Assembly (NCBI RefSeq): GCF_900114625.1
Contig: NZ_FOZL01000001.1
Span: forward strand, 496,001 to 560,000
Reading direction: 5' to 3'
Origin: Granulicella pectinivorans
GTDB lineage: Bacteria; Acidobacteriota; Terriglobia; Terriglobales; Acidobacteriaceae
Length of the DNA: 64,000 bases
How positions within the stretch are numbered: position 1 is the stretch's first letter; the number at the start of each line of letters is the position of its first letter. Under the pieces are notes generated by a model. That model worked only from the letters and a program-made list of their open reading frames with translations. It was not told the origin of the DNA and did not search any database. This document shows positions 38,201-46,545 of this stretch, in pieces. The translations under genes were made by a program, and so were the position numbers.

Positions 38201-38289
38201 TGAAGAACGGCGCGATCCACTCGGTGGGTGAGTTGATGGCCCCGTTTGTGAAGTCGGATGTGGGAGTGGGGATGTGTCCGGCGAAGTAA
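35221..38289 (+). CDS. Exported PD40 beta-propeller / amidohydrolase fusion
   Basis: A 1022-residue protein with a signal peptide. Residues about 30-600 hold repeated PD40/TolB blades with the motif W/F-SPDGK (for example HPEYSPDGKWVA and EPRFSPDGKTIAFSSD). Residues about 620-1010 form an amidohydrolase barrel. Candidate metal ligands are His670 and His672 (ENHAHPN), Lys766 (DFMKLY), His794, His809 and Asp917 (GGTDSP). It ends with the usual family tail GLIAPGYLADMILVEGDPL. Such proteins are common in Acidobacteria and Bacteroidota; substrate peptides or cyclic amides are inferred only from the fold. AGGAGA precedes the ATG. Confidence 0.88.
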   Translation: MRFASVLPLALSSVALMAAPPTPAVTPHKVITVHEGTNMAVTVSPDHRTILMDLQGMIYAIPFAGGAAKRVTGPLVEASHPEYSPDGKWVAIQSYAGGTFHIWVMRPDGTGLKQMTTGHGDDREPRFSPDGKTIAFSSDRANKGSYDIWTVDVASGAVKQITSSENDEYEPAWSPDGSSLAYVNGVFVAGAPGVGGVVGRTVESVDLATGATKTVASIGRQVGRIESPSWSPDGKHLAYIQFMGAGMFVDAARLVVDGKPVAGGGVKDDDAFPFPPVWLSDASILYTANGAILKVDLGAGTKTAIPFTAGIESIRPVYKGKDFGFNATATRQALGLFSPALSPDGKKAAFVALNQLYLLTVGNPVPKALTHDTYYKQGPAWSPDGKTLAYVSDKDGVENIYLMDVATGTDKRAAASMDAQIFPAWSPDGRWMAFQKQDGATMLLELSSGAISPLAPATFFPGRPAFSPDGKTVAIATVKPYSKRFREGTSSILTVDLATKKTTWYDPAPFESITTRTEDGPVYSPKGEIAFIMDDLLYAMPVDAMGKPDGAAVALNGETSDAPTYNGDGSKILYVSNGKLRLLDRKTKAITPVPVTLTYKPLQPKPTDKVLIHAGKFWKGEGAETLTDVDVLVVGNRVASVKPHGGPVPAGAMVIEAPHSTLLPGLWENHAHPNSDNSIYYGDRMGRLWMVYGITTLRDMADQAYRAVEEKESFVSGAAVGPRLFATGEAIDGERTYYPMMIPTTSEAQLHREFERLHALDFDFMKLYVRLPYTWIVEGVKYAHGTMGVQTAGHYLLPAVDLGNDGMSHVSATARTGYAYSRSLTGASYSDVRQLMAESGMWTTSTLLNQGVIAQMPEMADDTRYNLAPPWEKKRLIAARDAAMKSDQTANEDRVMKEEATLRGVLERKGMYIGGTDSPLDLPSTSLHLNILSQVKFGLAPWQALETVTSTAARAAKVDKDLGLIAPGYLADMILVEGDPLVNIKDVTKVQCVMKNGAIHSVGELMAPFVKSDVGVGMCPAK

Positions 38290-38305
38290 AGAGAGACAAA
38301 CAAAC

Positions 38306-38337
38306 GGCCCACGTCCGATTGAGGGTGTGGGCCTTCT
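38306..38337 (+). terminator. Terminator after the amidohydrolase gene
   Basis: A 7-bp stem GGCCCAC with GTGGGCC is followed by TTCTT, 17 bases after the stop. Confidence 0.65.
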
Positions 38338-38359
38338 TGCGTCGTCCTATACTTCCGTC

Positions 38360-38860
38360 ATGCAAGAGTCGATCGTGAGGGCGTGGACGACGAATGACCG
38401 GGTGACGGTCTTTCTCGTGGAGCGGATGCCGATGGCTTTGTGGGAGGCCGGGGTACCGGGTCAGCCGCGCAAGACGATGCGGATGATTGCGGCGCATCTT
38501 CACAATGTCCGTTGCCGGTGGATCAAGACACTGGGCAGCGAGCATGGAATCCCGGTTCCCAAGCAGGTGGACCGGCATACCGTGACCTCGGAGGAGCTGG
38601 TCAAGGCGCTGGGGGAGAGCGGCGCAGGGATCCGGAGGGTGCTGGAGCTGGGCAGCGAGCACGGAGGGACGGTCCCGGATTCGAAGGGCTATGTCTGGCG
38701 GAATCTGCCGCTCGACGTGGGGCATGTGCTTGGTTACTTCGTGGCGCACGAGGGGCATCACAGGGGGCGGATCGTGATGCTGGCGCGGCAGATGGGGATG
38801 CGGCTTCCGGGCGAGGTCACGGACGGGCTTTGGCAATGGACGAAGCTGTCGCGCGGTTAG
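38360..38860 (+). CDS. DinB/YfiT-like metal-dependent protein
   Basis: The protein is 166 residues from ATG at 38360; the frame is open upstream, but that part overlaps the terminator. It is a four-helix bundle with candidate metal-binding His in AHLHNVRCRW and in the closing AHEGHHRGRIVML, as in DinB/DUF664 and bacillithiol or mycothiol transferase relatives. The exact reaction is unknown. Its stop overlaps by 4 bases the stop of the minus-strand gene that follows (tail-to-tail). Confidence 0.8.
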   Translation: MQESIVRAWTTNDRVTVFLVERMPMALWEAGVPGQPRKTMRMIAAHLHNVRCRWIKTLGSEHGIPVPKQVDRHTVTSEELVKALGESGAGIRRVLELGSEHGGTVPDSKGYVWRNLPLDVGHVLGYFVAHEGHHRGRIVMLARQMGMRLPGEVTDGLWQWTKLSRG

Positions 38861-39306
38861 TTCTTCGCCAGCTTGGTATGGTCGTGGACGACGAGGTAGC
38901 AGGGGATGACGGCGTCGGGGGTTTGGGAGAGGGCCAGGCGGCTGGCGGTGTCGAAGACGTCATAGTCGGTGCGGCCGAGAAAGAAGCTGGAGCTGACCAT
39001 GTCGCAACTGGGCTTACGGATGAGGTGCATGACGAGCTGCTTGCGGTCGGTGAGGATGGAGCGGCGGATGGGGTCGCCGTTGCCGCTGTAGCGGTCGATG
39101 AGACGTGCGGTTTGGTGACCGTCCTTGAGCGCGACGTCGGCGAGGTAGGTGTCCTGGTTGCCGGCGAAGGCCTGATGGATGCTGGTGCTGATGGCCATGA
39201 TGCTGACTTTGGCGACGACGTTTTTGGTCGGCGTGACGAAGACGGGGTTCTGCGCGGCGAGGCCGAGGGGGAGAAGGAGGGCGAGGGCGGCGAGAAGTCG
39301 GGTCAT
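38857..39306 (-). CDS. Hypothetical exported protein
   Basis: A 149-residue protein with a clear signal peptide (MTRLLAALALLLPLGLAAQ). The mature part has two Cys (in KPSCDMVSS and VIPCYLVV) that could pair in the periplasm. No family was recognised. It faces away from the DinB-like gene and ends convergently with it. The spacer up to 39461 holds a CCCTTCGGG hairpin near 39392 and no gene. Confidence 0.65.
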   Translation of the reverse strand: MTRLLAALALLLPLGLAAQNPVFVTPTKNVVAKVSIMAISTSIHQAFAGNQDTYLADVALKDGHQTARLIDRYSGNGDPIRRSILTDRKQLVMHLIRKPSCDMVSSSFFLGRTDYDVFDTASRLALSQTPDAVIPCYLVVHDHTKLAKN

Positions 39307-39461
39307 GAGGTAGGCCTTGGTGCCGGAGTTGGGACTATCTTACAGCGTCTGCCTGGTTTGCTTCTTTGCCCGGGTCTATCGCAGGGGCCGAGGCGATTCC
39401 CTTCGGGAATCAGTCCATGCTCGAAAGGCGATGGTTGGGTGTTGCCTTCCGCAAAAAGGCT

Positions 39462-40682
39462 TTATGCCTTCTCGGCCAGATGCGGGTTGGACGGAACTGG
39501 CAGGGAAAGGGTTTGGTCGAGGATGCGATCGGCGAGCTGGCGCTTGGTCGATTCGGGAAGGTCGAGCTGGGTTTCGGGCGTGATCCACTGGGCGGCGTTG
39601 CGGTCCGCATCAAAGCCGAGACCGGGGAGAGAGATGTCGTTGAGGACGATGGCGTCGGCGCCCTTGCGGGTGAGCTTGGCGCGGGCGGAGGCGAGGTCGA
39701 GGGTGGTTTCGGCGGCGAAGGCGACGATGCGGGTTCCGGGACGGGCGTGGGCAGAGGCTGCGGCGACGATGTCTTCGGTGGGGACGAGTGTGAGGTGCAG
39801 AGGGCCGCTGCGCTTGATCTTTTCGGACGCGAGGGTGGCGGGGCGGAAGTCGGCCACGGCGGCGGCGGCGATGAGGATGGTCGCGCGGGGGAGGTGGGTG
39901 AGGACGGCGCGGTGCATCCCGGAGGCTTCGACGATGGGAACGAACTCGCAGCCGGAAGGGGGGGTGAGGGCGGTGGGGGCGGAGATGAGGATGACCCTGG
40001 CGCCACGGGAGAGAGCGGCTTCGGCGAGGGCGTAGCCCATCTTGCCGGAGGAGCGATTGCCGAGGAAGCGGACGGGGTCGAGGGGCTCGCGGGTGCCTCC
40101 GGCGGTGATGATCACGGTCTCGCCGGCGAGGTCGCGGTTCGGATTCAGGGCGCGTTCGGCGGCGTCGGCGATGGTGGTGAGATCGGCGAGGCGGCCTTCG
40201 CCGGTCATGCCGCAGGCGAGGTATCCGGCGGCAGGGGAGACGGTGTGGACGCCGCGATCTTCGAGGGTCTTCAGGTTGGCCTGGGTGGCGGGGTGGTGGA
40301 GCATGTTGACGTTCATCGCAGGGGCGAGGACGACGGGGGCGGTGGTGGCGAGGTAGAGGGTGGAGAGGAAGTCGTCGGCGAGGCCCTGGGCGAAGCGCGC
40401 GATGGTGTGGGCGGTGGCGGGAGCGACGAGGAGGAGGCCGGTCTGCTGGGCGAGATCGATGTGCTCGATGCCGGAGTTGGCGGTGTTGGTGGTGTCGTCC
40501 CAGAGGCCGGTGTGGACCTTGTGGCCGGTGAGGGCGGCGAAGGTGAGGGGCTGGATGAACTCGGTGGCGGCGCGGGTGAGGACGACGTGGACGTCGTGGC
40601 CGCGCTGCTGGAGGAGGCGTGTGAGCTCGGCGGCCTTGTAGGCGGCTACGCCTCCGGTGACGCCCAGGGTGATCCTAGACAT
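39462..40682 (-). CDS. coaBC: Phosphopantothenoylcysteine decarboxylase / phosphopantothenate-cysteine ligase
   Basis: The 406-residue bifunctional enzyme makes 4'-phosphopantetheine from phosphopantothenate and cysteine in CoA synthesis. The N-terminal flavin domain has catalytic His74 (EHIDLA), the PAMN motif (Asn124) and Cys157 in ACGMTGEG. The C-terminal CoaB domain begins near 185 (VIITAGGTREPLDPVRFLGNRSSGKMG) and carries AAAVADFRP. Its start overlaps the panC stop by 8 bases on the minus strand, so panB-panC-coaBC are one operon. Confidence 0.95.
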   Translation of the reverse strand: MSRITLGVTGGVAAYKAAELTRLLQQRGHDVHVVLTRAATEFIQPLTFAALTGHKVHTGLWDDTTNTANSGIEHIDLAQQTGLLLVAPATAHTIARFAQGLADDFLSTLYLATTAPVVLAPAMNVNMLHHPATQANLKTLEDRGVHTVSPAAGYLACGMTGEGRLADLTTIADAAERALNPNRDLAGETVIITAGGTREPLDPVRFLGNRSSGKMGYALAEAALSRGARVILISAPTALTPPSGCEFVPIVEASGMHRAVLTHLPRATILIAAAAVADFRPATLASEKIKRSGPLHLTLVPTEDIVAAASAHARPGTRIVAFAAETTLDLASARAKLTRKGADAIVLNDISLPGLGFDADRNAAQWITPETQLDLPESTKRQLADRILDQTLSLPVPSNPHLAEKA

Positions 40683-41556
40683 GGTGACAGAGCTCGGGTT
40701 CTTCGGCGGCGACGTTGGTCACCGGGGCGAGGATGGCGTTGTCGATGAGGCGTGTCGCGCCGGACCAGGCGGCGATGGCGACGAGGGTGGGGCGGTTAAG
40801 GTCTTGGGCGGGCAGTAGGGTTTCGGGGTCGACGATCTCGGCGTAGTCGAGGCGGAGCGAGGGTGCTTGCCGGATCGCCTCGATGAGAAAGGTGCGGAGG
40901 CGATCCGGTGTTGCGTTGGGGAGGACTGCAACGTCGTGGAGCGCGCGCGAGAGGGTCAGGGCGGCGGCGCGCTCGGAGGGGGAGAGGAAGCGGTTGCGGG
41001 AGCTCATGGCGAGGCCGTCGGGCTCGCGGACGATGGGGCAACCGATGATCCGGATGGGGAAGTTCTGGTCGCGGACGAGGGCGCGGAGGACGGCGAGCTG
41101 CGCAGCATCCTTCTGGCCGAAGAAGGCGGCGGTGGGCTGGACGATGTGAAAGAGCTTGGAGACGACGGTGGCGACGCCGCGGAAGTGTCCGGGGCGGGAG
41201 GCGCCGTCGAGGCGCTCGGAGAGGCCGGCGACTTCGACGAAGGTGGTGGCTCCGGCGGGGTACATCTCCTGGGGGGTTGGGGCGAAGAGATGCTCGACGC
41301 CCTCGCTGCGGAGGAGTGCGACGTCCTGCTCGAAGGGGCGCGGGTAGCGGTCGAGGTCTTCGGTGGGGGCGAACTGGAGGGGGTTGACGAAGATGCTGGC
41401 GGCGACCACGTCGCACTGGGCGCGGGCGGCGCGGACGAGGGAGAGATGGCCCTGGTGGATGGCACCCATGGTGGGGACGAACCCCAAGGTTTGCCCGCTG
41501 CGGCGGGTGGCGGCCGAGGCCTTCTGCATGGCGGCGATGGTGGTGTGGATCTGCAT
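40675..41556 (-). CDS. panC: Pantothenate synthetase
   Basis: The 293-residue enzyme joins pantoate and beta-alanine using ATP. It has the nucleotidyl-transferase HIGH-type motif VPTMGAIHQGH (His34, His37), the pantoate-binding region NPLQFAPTEDLDRYPR, FFGQKDAAQ, and RNRFLSPSER in the KMSKS position. Start chosen at ATG 41556 (MQIHTTIAAM), 2 bases beyond the panB stop; the open frame upstream runs antiphase through panB and is not the gene. No panD is seen nearby, so beta-alanine must come from elsewhere. Confidence 0.95.
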   Translation of the reverse strand: MQIHTTIAAMQKASAATRRSGQTLGFVPTMGAIHQGHLSLVRAARAQCDVVAASIFVNPLQFAPTEDLDRYPRPFEQDVALLRSEGVEHLFAPTPQEMYPAGATTFVEVAGLSERLDGASRPGHFRGVATVVSKLFHIVQPTAAFFGQKDAAQLAVLRALVRDQNFPIRIIGCPIVREPDGLAMSSRNRFLSPSERAAALTLSRALHDVAVLPNATPDRLRTFLIEAIRQAPSLRLDYAEIVDPETLLPAQDLNRPTLVAIAAWSGATRLIDNAILAPVTNVAAEEPELCHHV

Positions 41557-41558
41557 GA

Positions 41559-42431
41559 CTAAACCTTGGCGAGGGGCTGGGCCATGGCCTGAGCTACGGC
41601 GACGGGGAGGTGGTAGCTTTCGGAGTCGGCGGGGAAGGTGCGGGTGGCGACCTCGTGCTTGAAGTCGGCGAGACCATCGCGGAAGAGGCTGGCGGCGTCG
41701 CCGAAGCGGCGGACGAACTTGGCCGAGGGGGCGAAGGTGAGGTGGAAGAGATCGTGGAAGACGAGGATCTGTCCGTCGCAGCCGGGACCGGCTCCGATGC
41801 CAATGGTGGGGATTTCGAGGTGGCGGGTGATGCGCTCGGCGAGCTCGCGGGGGATACCTTCGAGGACGAGGGCCACGGCGCCGGCGTGCTCGAGGGCGAG
41901 AGCGTCTTCCAGGAGGGCTTCGGCGGCGTCGAGGGTGCGGCCCTGCACCTTGTAGCCGCCCATGCGGTGGACGGCCTGGGGGGTGAGGCCGAGGTGGCCT
42001 ACGACCTGGATTTCGGCGGCGGCGAGGCGGGCTACGAGCGAGGGGTGTGCGCCTTCGAGCTTGACGGCGGCCATGCCTGCCTCGCGGATGAAGCGGAGGG
42101 CGTTGCGGACGGCCTCTTCTTCCGAGACGTGGTAGCTGCCGTAGGGCATGTCGCCGACGAGGAAGGAGTGCGGGGCTCCGCGGGAGACGGCGCGGGCGTG
42201 GTGGAGCATCTCGTCCATGGTGATGGAGAGGGTGTTTTCGTGGCCGAGGGTGGCCATGGCGAGGGAGTCGCCGACGAGGATGAGGTCGATTTCGGCTTCG
42301 TCGAGGAGTCGTGCGGTGGGATAGTCGGCGGCGGTGACGGCGGTGATCGGCTCGTGGGCGCGCTTTTTTTCGAGGAGGGTTTGGGCGGTGATGCGTGTGC
42401 CCGCAGGGGTGCGTGGTTGGGTAAGGCTCAT
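41559..42431 (-). CDS. panB: 3-methyl-2-oxobutanoate hydroxymethyltransferase
   Basis: The 290-residue TIM-barrel enzyme is the first step of pantoate synthesis, adding a methylene-THF hydroxymethyl group to ketoisovalerate. Motifs: TAADYPTARLLDEA, VGDSLAMATLGHENT (metal site), EGAHP, GHLGLTPQ and PTIGIGAGPGCDGQ. GGAGA lies ahead of the ATG. It is the first gene of the panB-panC-coaBC unit. Confidence 0.95.
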   Translation of the reverse strand: MSLTQPRTPAGTRITAQTLLEKKRAHEPITAVTAADYPTARLLDEAEIDLILVGDSLAMATLGHENTLSITMDEMLHHARAVSRGAPHSFLVGDMPYGSYHVSEEEAVRNALRFIREAGMAAVKLEGAHPSLVARLAAAEIQVVGHLGLTPQAVHRMGGYKVQGRTLDAAEALLEDALALEHAGAVALVLEGIPRELAERITRHLEIPTIGIGAGPGCDGQILVFHDLFHLTFAPSAKFVRRFGDAASLFRDGLADFKHEVATRTFPADSESYHLPVAVAQAMAQPLAKV

Positions 42432-42851
42432 TGCTTGGTCTCCAGTGCCGCTCCGCTCTGCGGATGCGTCCTCGATACAGGGAAGAGTATACGCCTGCGG
42501 GGTTGAGGCTGTTCGGTTTGGGATCGAGCTGGCGGGTTGAACCCGAAGCGGGGCTCGATCCTTGCGTCGCGATCTCGACCTGAGAAGGATGTCCCACTCG
42601 CCTTTGCAAGGAGCCTCTCATTGCAGAGACAAAGGCTGAAGCCCTGGGATATTTGGAAGCAACGACGAACGACAATGGCGGTCCTTCCGGTGAGACGCAT
42701 TGCCTGATGGGGGAAGGCTGGTGTTCGGGGGGCAGGGCGGGGATAATAGGAAGATGCGCTGTTGAGCCGGATGTAAGCATCCAATGCACAACACGCTGGA
42801 TCCGATCGGCACTGTGTTGGCCGACGGCTACTGGCTGTATGGAGGCTTCAC
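42432..42851. promoter_or_regulatory. panB-nadA divergent intergenic region
   Basis: 420 bases between the two divergent operons. They contain GGCTGAAGCC at 42634-42643, similar to the palindromes near 20.1 kb, and a small GGATG-TAAG-CATCC hairpin near 42770. An ATG at 42783 opens a 42-codon frame that overlaps the nadA start. A ribosome binding site GGAGG at 42841-42845 serves nadA. No further gene is supported. Confidence 0.4.
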
Positions 42852-44174
42852 GTGTCGGTTTCCGTTCTCTCCCCTGTCTCGGTTGACGTTACGCTTCAGT
42901 CGTTGTTGAAGCCCAAGGATGGAAGCGCTCCGGCGAAGGGTGCGGCTTGTAACTCGCGTCTGGCGGATGGGCCGTGGGTGTTCGATGAGATGCCGGCGGG
43001 GTATGGTCCGGGAGCGTCGGAGAACGATGTGATTCCTGCCGATACGCCACACCAGGGCGTGCTGCCGCAGGAGTACCGTACGGCCTCGACGGAAGAGCTG
43101 GATCTGCGGATTCGGGCGGCGAAGGCAGCGCTGGGTGAGCGCGTGGTGCTGATGGGGCACTTTTACCAGCGGGATGAAGTGATTCAATACGCGGATTTTG
43201 TGGGCGACTCGTTCCAGTTGGCGCAGGCGGCAAAGACGCGTCCCGAGGCGGAGGCCATTGTCTTCTGCGGCGTGCATTTTATGGCGGAGACGGCGGATAT
43301 GCTGTCGGGCAAGGAGCAGGCGGTGATTCTGCCGAACCTCGCGGCTGGATGCTCGATGGCGGATATGGCGGATCTGGATTCGGTGGTCGAGTGCTGGGAG
43401 CAGCTTGAGGATATTTACGGAACGGGGCCGAATGCCGAGGGCAAGGTACCGGTGATTCCGGTGACGTATATGAACTCGTCGGCGGCGCTGAAGGGTTTCT
43501 GCGGGGAGCATGGCGGGATTGTGTGCACGTCCTCCAATGCAGCGAAGGTTCTGGAGTGGGCGTTCGAGCGGGCGGAGCGGGTGTTGTTCTTTCCGGACCA
43601 GCACCTGGGACGGAATACGGCGAAGAAGATGGGCGTTCCGCTTGCGCAGATGCCGACGTGGAATCCGTACAAGCCGCTCGGGGGCAATACCGCCGAGAGG
43701 TTGCAGGATGCGAAGGTTTTGCTCTGGCATGGGTTCTGCTCGGTGCATAAGCGGTTTTCGGTGGGGCAGATTGAGCAGGCGCGCAGGGAGTTTCCGGGGG
43801 TTCGGGTGATCGTGCATCCGGAGTGCCCGATGGAGGTGGTCGACGCGGCGGATGAGAGCGGGTCGACGGACTACATTGTGAAGGCGATTGCGGCAGCTCC
43901 GGCTGGAACGACGTTCGCGATCGGCACCGAGGTGAACCTTGTGACGCGGCTGGCGGGACAGTATCCGCAGCACCACATCTTTTGCCTGGATCCGGTGATC
44001 TGCCCGTGTTCGACGATGTACCGGATTCATCCGGGGTATCTGGCGTGGGTGCTGGAGGCGCTGGAGAAGGGCGTGGTGCTGAACCAGATCAAGGTGTCGG
44101 AGGATGTTGCGGTTCCGGCGCGTGTCGCGCTGGAACGGATGCTGGCGTTGAAGCCGGCGGCGGCAGCACGATGA
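42852..44174 (+). CDS. nadA: Quinolinate synthase
   Basis: The 440-residue [4Fe-4S] enzyme condenses iminoaspartate with dihydroxyacetone phosphate to quinolinate. Substrate residues are His103/Tyr105 (GHFYQRDE), YMNSS, and His322/Glu324 (HPE). Cluster Cys are expected at 139 (FCGVHFMAE), 225 (CTSSNA) and 384 or 386 (CPCSTMYR). It has about 85 extra N-terminal residues compared with the compact enzymes. GTG start with GGAGG 6 bases upstream. Its TGA overlaps the ATG of nadB. Confidence 0.95.
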   Translation: MSVSVLSPVSVDVTLQSLLKPKDGSAPAKGAACNSRLADGPWVFDEMPAGYGPGASENDVIPADTPHQGVLPQEYRTASTEELDLRIRAAKAALGERVVLMGHFYQRDEVIQYADFVGDSFQLAQAAKTRPEAEAIVFCGVHFMAETADMLSGKEQAVILPNLAAGCSMADMADLDSVVECWEQLEDIYGTGPNAEGKVPVIPVTYMNSSAALKGFCGEHGGIVCTSSNAAKVLEWAFERAERVLFFPDQHLGRNTAKKMGVPLAQMPTWNPYKPLGGNTAERLQDAKVLLWHGFCSVHKRFSVGQIEQARREFPGVRVIVHPECPMEVVDAADESGSTDYIVKAIAAAPAGTTFAIGTEVNLVTRLAGQYPQHHIFCLDPVICPCSTMYRIHPGYLAWVLEALEKGVVLNQIKVSEDVAVPARVALERMLALKPAAAAR

Positions 44175-45706
44175 GCCGTGTGATCGTGGTGGGGAGCGGG
44201 ATCGCCGGGCTGATCGCGGCGCTGGAGCTGAGCCGGAAGTTCAAGGTCACGCTGGTGACGAAGGCCGAGCTGGTGGAGAGCAACACGCGGTATGCGCAGG
44301 GCGGGATTGCGGCGGCGATGGCCGACGACGACACCGTGGCCGAGCATGTGGCGGATACACTGGTCGCAGGCGCGGGGCTGAACTGTAAAGCGGCTGTTGA
44401 GGTGCTTTGTGCGGAGGGGCCGGAGCGGATTCGGGATTTGATCCGGCTGGGCGTGGAGTTCGACCGGAAGAACGGGGAGTTGGCGCGCGGGATGGAGGCG
44501 GCGCACTCGCATGCGCGGGTTCTGCATGCGGGTGGCGATGCGACCGGATATGCGATCGAGGCGGCTCTGGTGCGGGCTGTGCGCGAGGCTGCGGTGGACG
44601 TGATGGAGCATACGTTTGCGCGGGACCTGATGCTGGAGCGCGGGCGTGTGGTGGGGCTGGAAGTACTGGATGAGGCCGGGATCGTCAGGCAGATTGCGGC
44701 CGAGGCGGTGGTGCTGGCGAGCGGTGGCGCGGGACAGATGTTTCCGCATACGACGAACCCGGCGGTGGCGACGGGCGATGGCGTGGCGATGGCTCTGCGG
44801 GCCGGGGCGCAGGTGGCAGATGTGGAGTTTTACCAGTTCCACCCGACGGCGATGGCGGTGGGCGGAAACTTCCTGGTGTCAGAGGCCGTGCGAGGAGATG
44901 GCGCGGTGCTGCGAGATGTGGATGGGAAGCGGTTCATGTTCGATGTCGATCCGCGTGGGGAGCTGGCACCGCGGGATGTGGTTTCGCGCGGGATTGCGGC
45001 GCAGATGTTCCAGCAGGGCGGAAAGCCGGTGTGGCTGGATGCGACGGCGATGGGTGCGGCGTTCCTGGCGGAGCGGTTTCCGACGATCGACAAAGCCTCG
45101 AAGTCGTATGGATTCGACTGGGGCAAGGAATGGCTGCCCGTGACGCCGGCGGCGCACTACTGGATGGGCGGGATCAGGACGGATCTGTGGGGAAGGACTT
45201 CCCTGCCCGGGCTGTTCGCGGTGGGCGAGACGGCCTGCACGGGGGTGCATGGGGCGAACCGGCTGGCCTCCAATTCCCTGCTGGAGAGCCTGGTGTTTGC
45301 GTGGCGCTGTGCGGAGGTTTTGCTGGATGGACGAGGCGTGGCTGCGAGTGATTTCGGGTGCTCGGATCGGGATGATCTGCGGGCGGCTGTGATCGACGAG
45401 GCGGAGGCGGCTGCGGTGGTGGAGCGCGGTGCTTTGCAGGATGTGATGTGGCGTGAGGTCGGGATCTTCCGGAATGCGGAGGGACTTGGCCGTGCGGCTG
45501 CGGCGCTGGCGCAATGGCGTGGGGCTGGTGAGTCCGTTGCGGCGCTGGAGGATGCGAATCTGTTGACGATTGCGCGGGTGATGGTGGCGGCGGCTACGGC
45601 TCGGAAGGAGTCGCGCGGGGCGCACTTTCGCGAGGACTTTCCGGAGACCTCGGAGGCGTTTGCGCACTCGCTTTGCTTCGCGCGGGAGGTTCCGGTCCTG
45701 TGCTGA
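44171..45706 (+). CDS. nadB: L-aspartate oxidase
   Basis: The 511-residue flavoprotein oxidises L-aspartate to iminoaspartate, feeding NadA. The FAD site is at the N-terminus (VVGSGIAGLIAALELS), followed by TRYAQGGIAAAM. The oxidase/fumarate-reductase family core follows: LASGGAGQMFPHTTNP, QFHPTA, and GETACTGVHGANRLASNSLLE. ATG at 44171 lies in an ATGA overlap with nadA, so the longer open frame upstream is disregarded. The C-terminal helical domain has EVGIFRNAEGLG. Confidence 0.95.
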   Translation: MSRVIVVGSGIAGLIAALELSRKFKVTLVTKAELVESNTRYAQGGIAAAMADDDTVAEHVADTLVAGAGLNCKAAVEVLCAEGPERIRDLIRLGVEFDRKNGELARGMEAAHSHARVLHAGGDATGYAIEAALVRAVREAAVDVMEHTFARDLMLERGRVVGLEVLDEAGIVRQIAAEAVVLASGGAGQMFPHTTNPAVATGDGVAMALRAGAQVADVEFYQFHPTAMAVGGNFLVSEAVRGDGAVLRDVDGKRFMFDVDPRGELAPRDVVSRGIAAQMFQQGGKPVWLDATAMGAAFLAERFPTIDKASKSYGFDWGKEWLPVTPAAHYWMGGIRTDLWGRTSLPGLFAVGETACTGVHGANRLASNSLLESLVFAWRCAEVLLDGRGVAASDFGCSDRDDLRAAVIDEAEAAAVVERGALQDVMWREVGIFRNAEGLGRAAAALAQWRGAGESVAALEDANLLTIARVMVAAATARKESRGAHFREDFPETSEAFAHSLCFAREVPVLC

Positions 45707-46545
45707 TGCCGATGGAGATGCGGGAGATCGAGCGGGTGGTTGCGCTCGCGCTGGTTGAAGATGCGCCGTGGGGAGATCTGACCTCGCAGGTGCTGGTGCC
45801 GGCGGACGCGATGGCCTCCGCCGAGCTGGTCGCGCGGGAAGAGGGCGTGATGAGCGGGGGCGAGGTCTTCGAGGCCGCGATGCGTTTGACCGATGCCTCG
45901 GTGATGGTGAACCTGCTGGTGGACGAGGGTGCGCGGTTTGCGAAGGGCGACGTGCTGGCGACGGTGAATGGTTCGGCGCGGTCGATTCTGCAGGCGGAGC
46001 GGGTGGCGCTGAACTTTGTGCAACGGATGGCGGGCATCGCTACGCTGACGGCGTCGTTTGTGAAGGCTGTGGAGGGCACGACGGCGCGGATTGTCGATAC
46101 GCGGAAGACGACTCCGGGGCTGCGGGCGTTTGAACGCTATGCGGTGCGGTGCGGCGGCGGGCGGAACCACCGTTACTCGCTCTCGGACGCGGTGATGGCG
46201 AAGGACAACCATCTGGCGGTGCTGGGGAGTGGGGTCACGGCGGCTCTGATGGCCGCGAAGAAGGCTTTGCCGCACACGGTGCATGTGGAGGTCGAGGTGG
46301 ACCGGCTGGAGCAGATCGAGGCGGTGCTGGCCGGGGGCGCGGATACGGTGATGCTGGACAACTTTTCGCTGGACGATATGCGGGCAGGCGTTGCGCAGAT
46401 TGCCGGACGGGCGTTGGTGGAGGCGAGCGGCGGGGTGAAGCTGGAGCAAGTGCGGGCGATTGCAGAGACAGGGGTGGATGTGATCTCGGTGGGAGCGTTG
46501 ACGCATAGCGTACGAGCGCTCGACCTTGGGTTGGATTTCGCGTGA
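45706..46545 (+). CDS. nadC: Nicotinate-nucleotide pyrophosphorylase (carboxylating)
   Basis: The 279-residue enzyme turns quinolinate and PRPP into nicotinate mononucleotide. Signatures: LVEDAPWGDLTSQ, DTRKTTPGLR (quinolinate-binding Arg/Lys), GGGRNHRYSLSDAVMAKDNH, LDNFSLDD and EASGGV. Start ATG 45706 shares its first base with the nadB stop (TGATG), so it is coupled. It ends in a GTGA overlap with the cysteine desulfurase gene. Confidence 0.95.
   Translation: MPMEMREIERVVALALVEDAPWGDLTSQVLVPADAMASAELVAREEGVMSGGEVFEAAMRLTDASVMVNLLVDEGARFAKGDVLATVNGSARSILQAERVALNFVQRMAGIATLTASFVKAVEGTTARIVDTRKTTPGLRAFERYAVRCGGGRNHRYSLSDAVMAKDNHLAVLGSGVTAALMAAKKALPHTVHVEVEVDRLEQIEAVLAGGADTVMLDNFSLDDMRAGVAQIAGRALVEASGGVKLEQVRAIAETGVDVISVGALTHSVRALDLGLDFA

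Noticed and set aside
40675..42789. A single 704-codon minus-strand frame spanning panC and panB
   Set aside because: Only its last 293 codons are PanC; the upstream part is panB DNA read in the wrong frame (Arg/Pro-rich). The panC start at 41556 is supported by alignment of the HIGH motif and a 2-base gap to panB.
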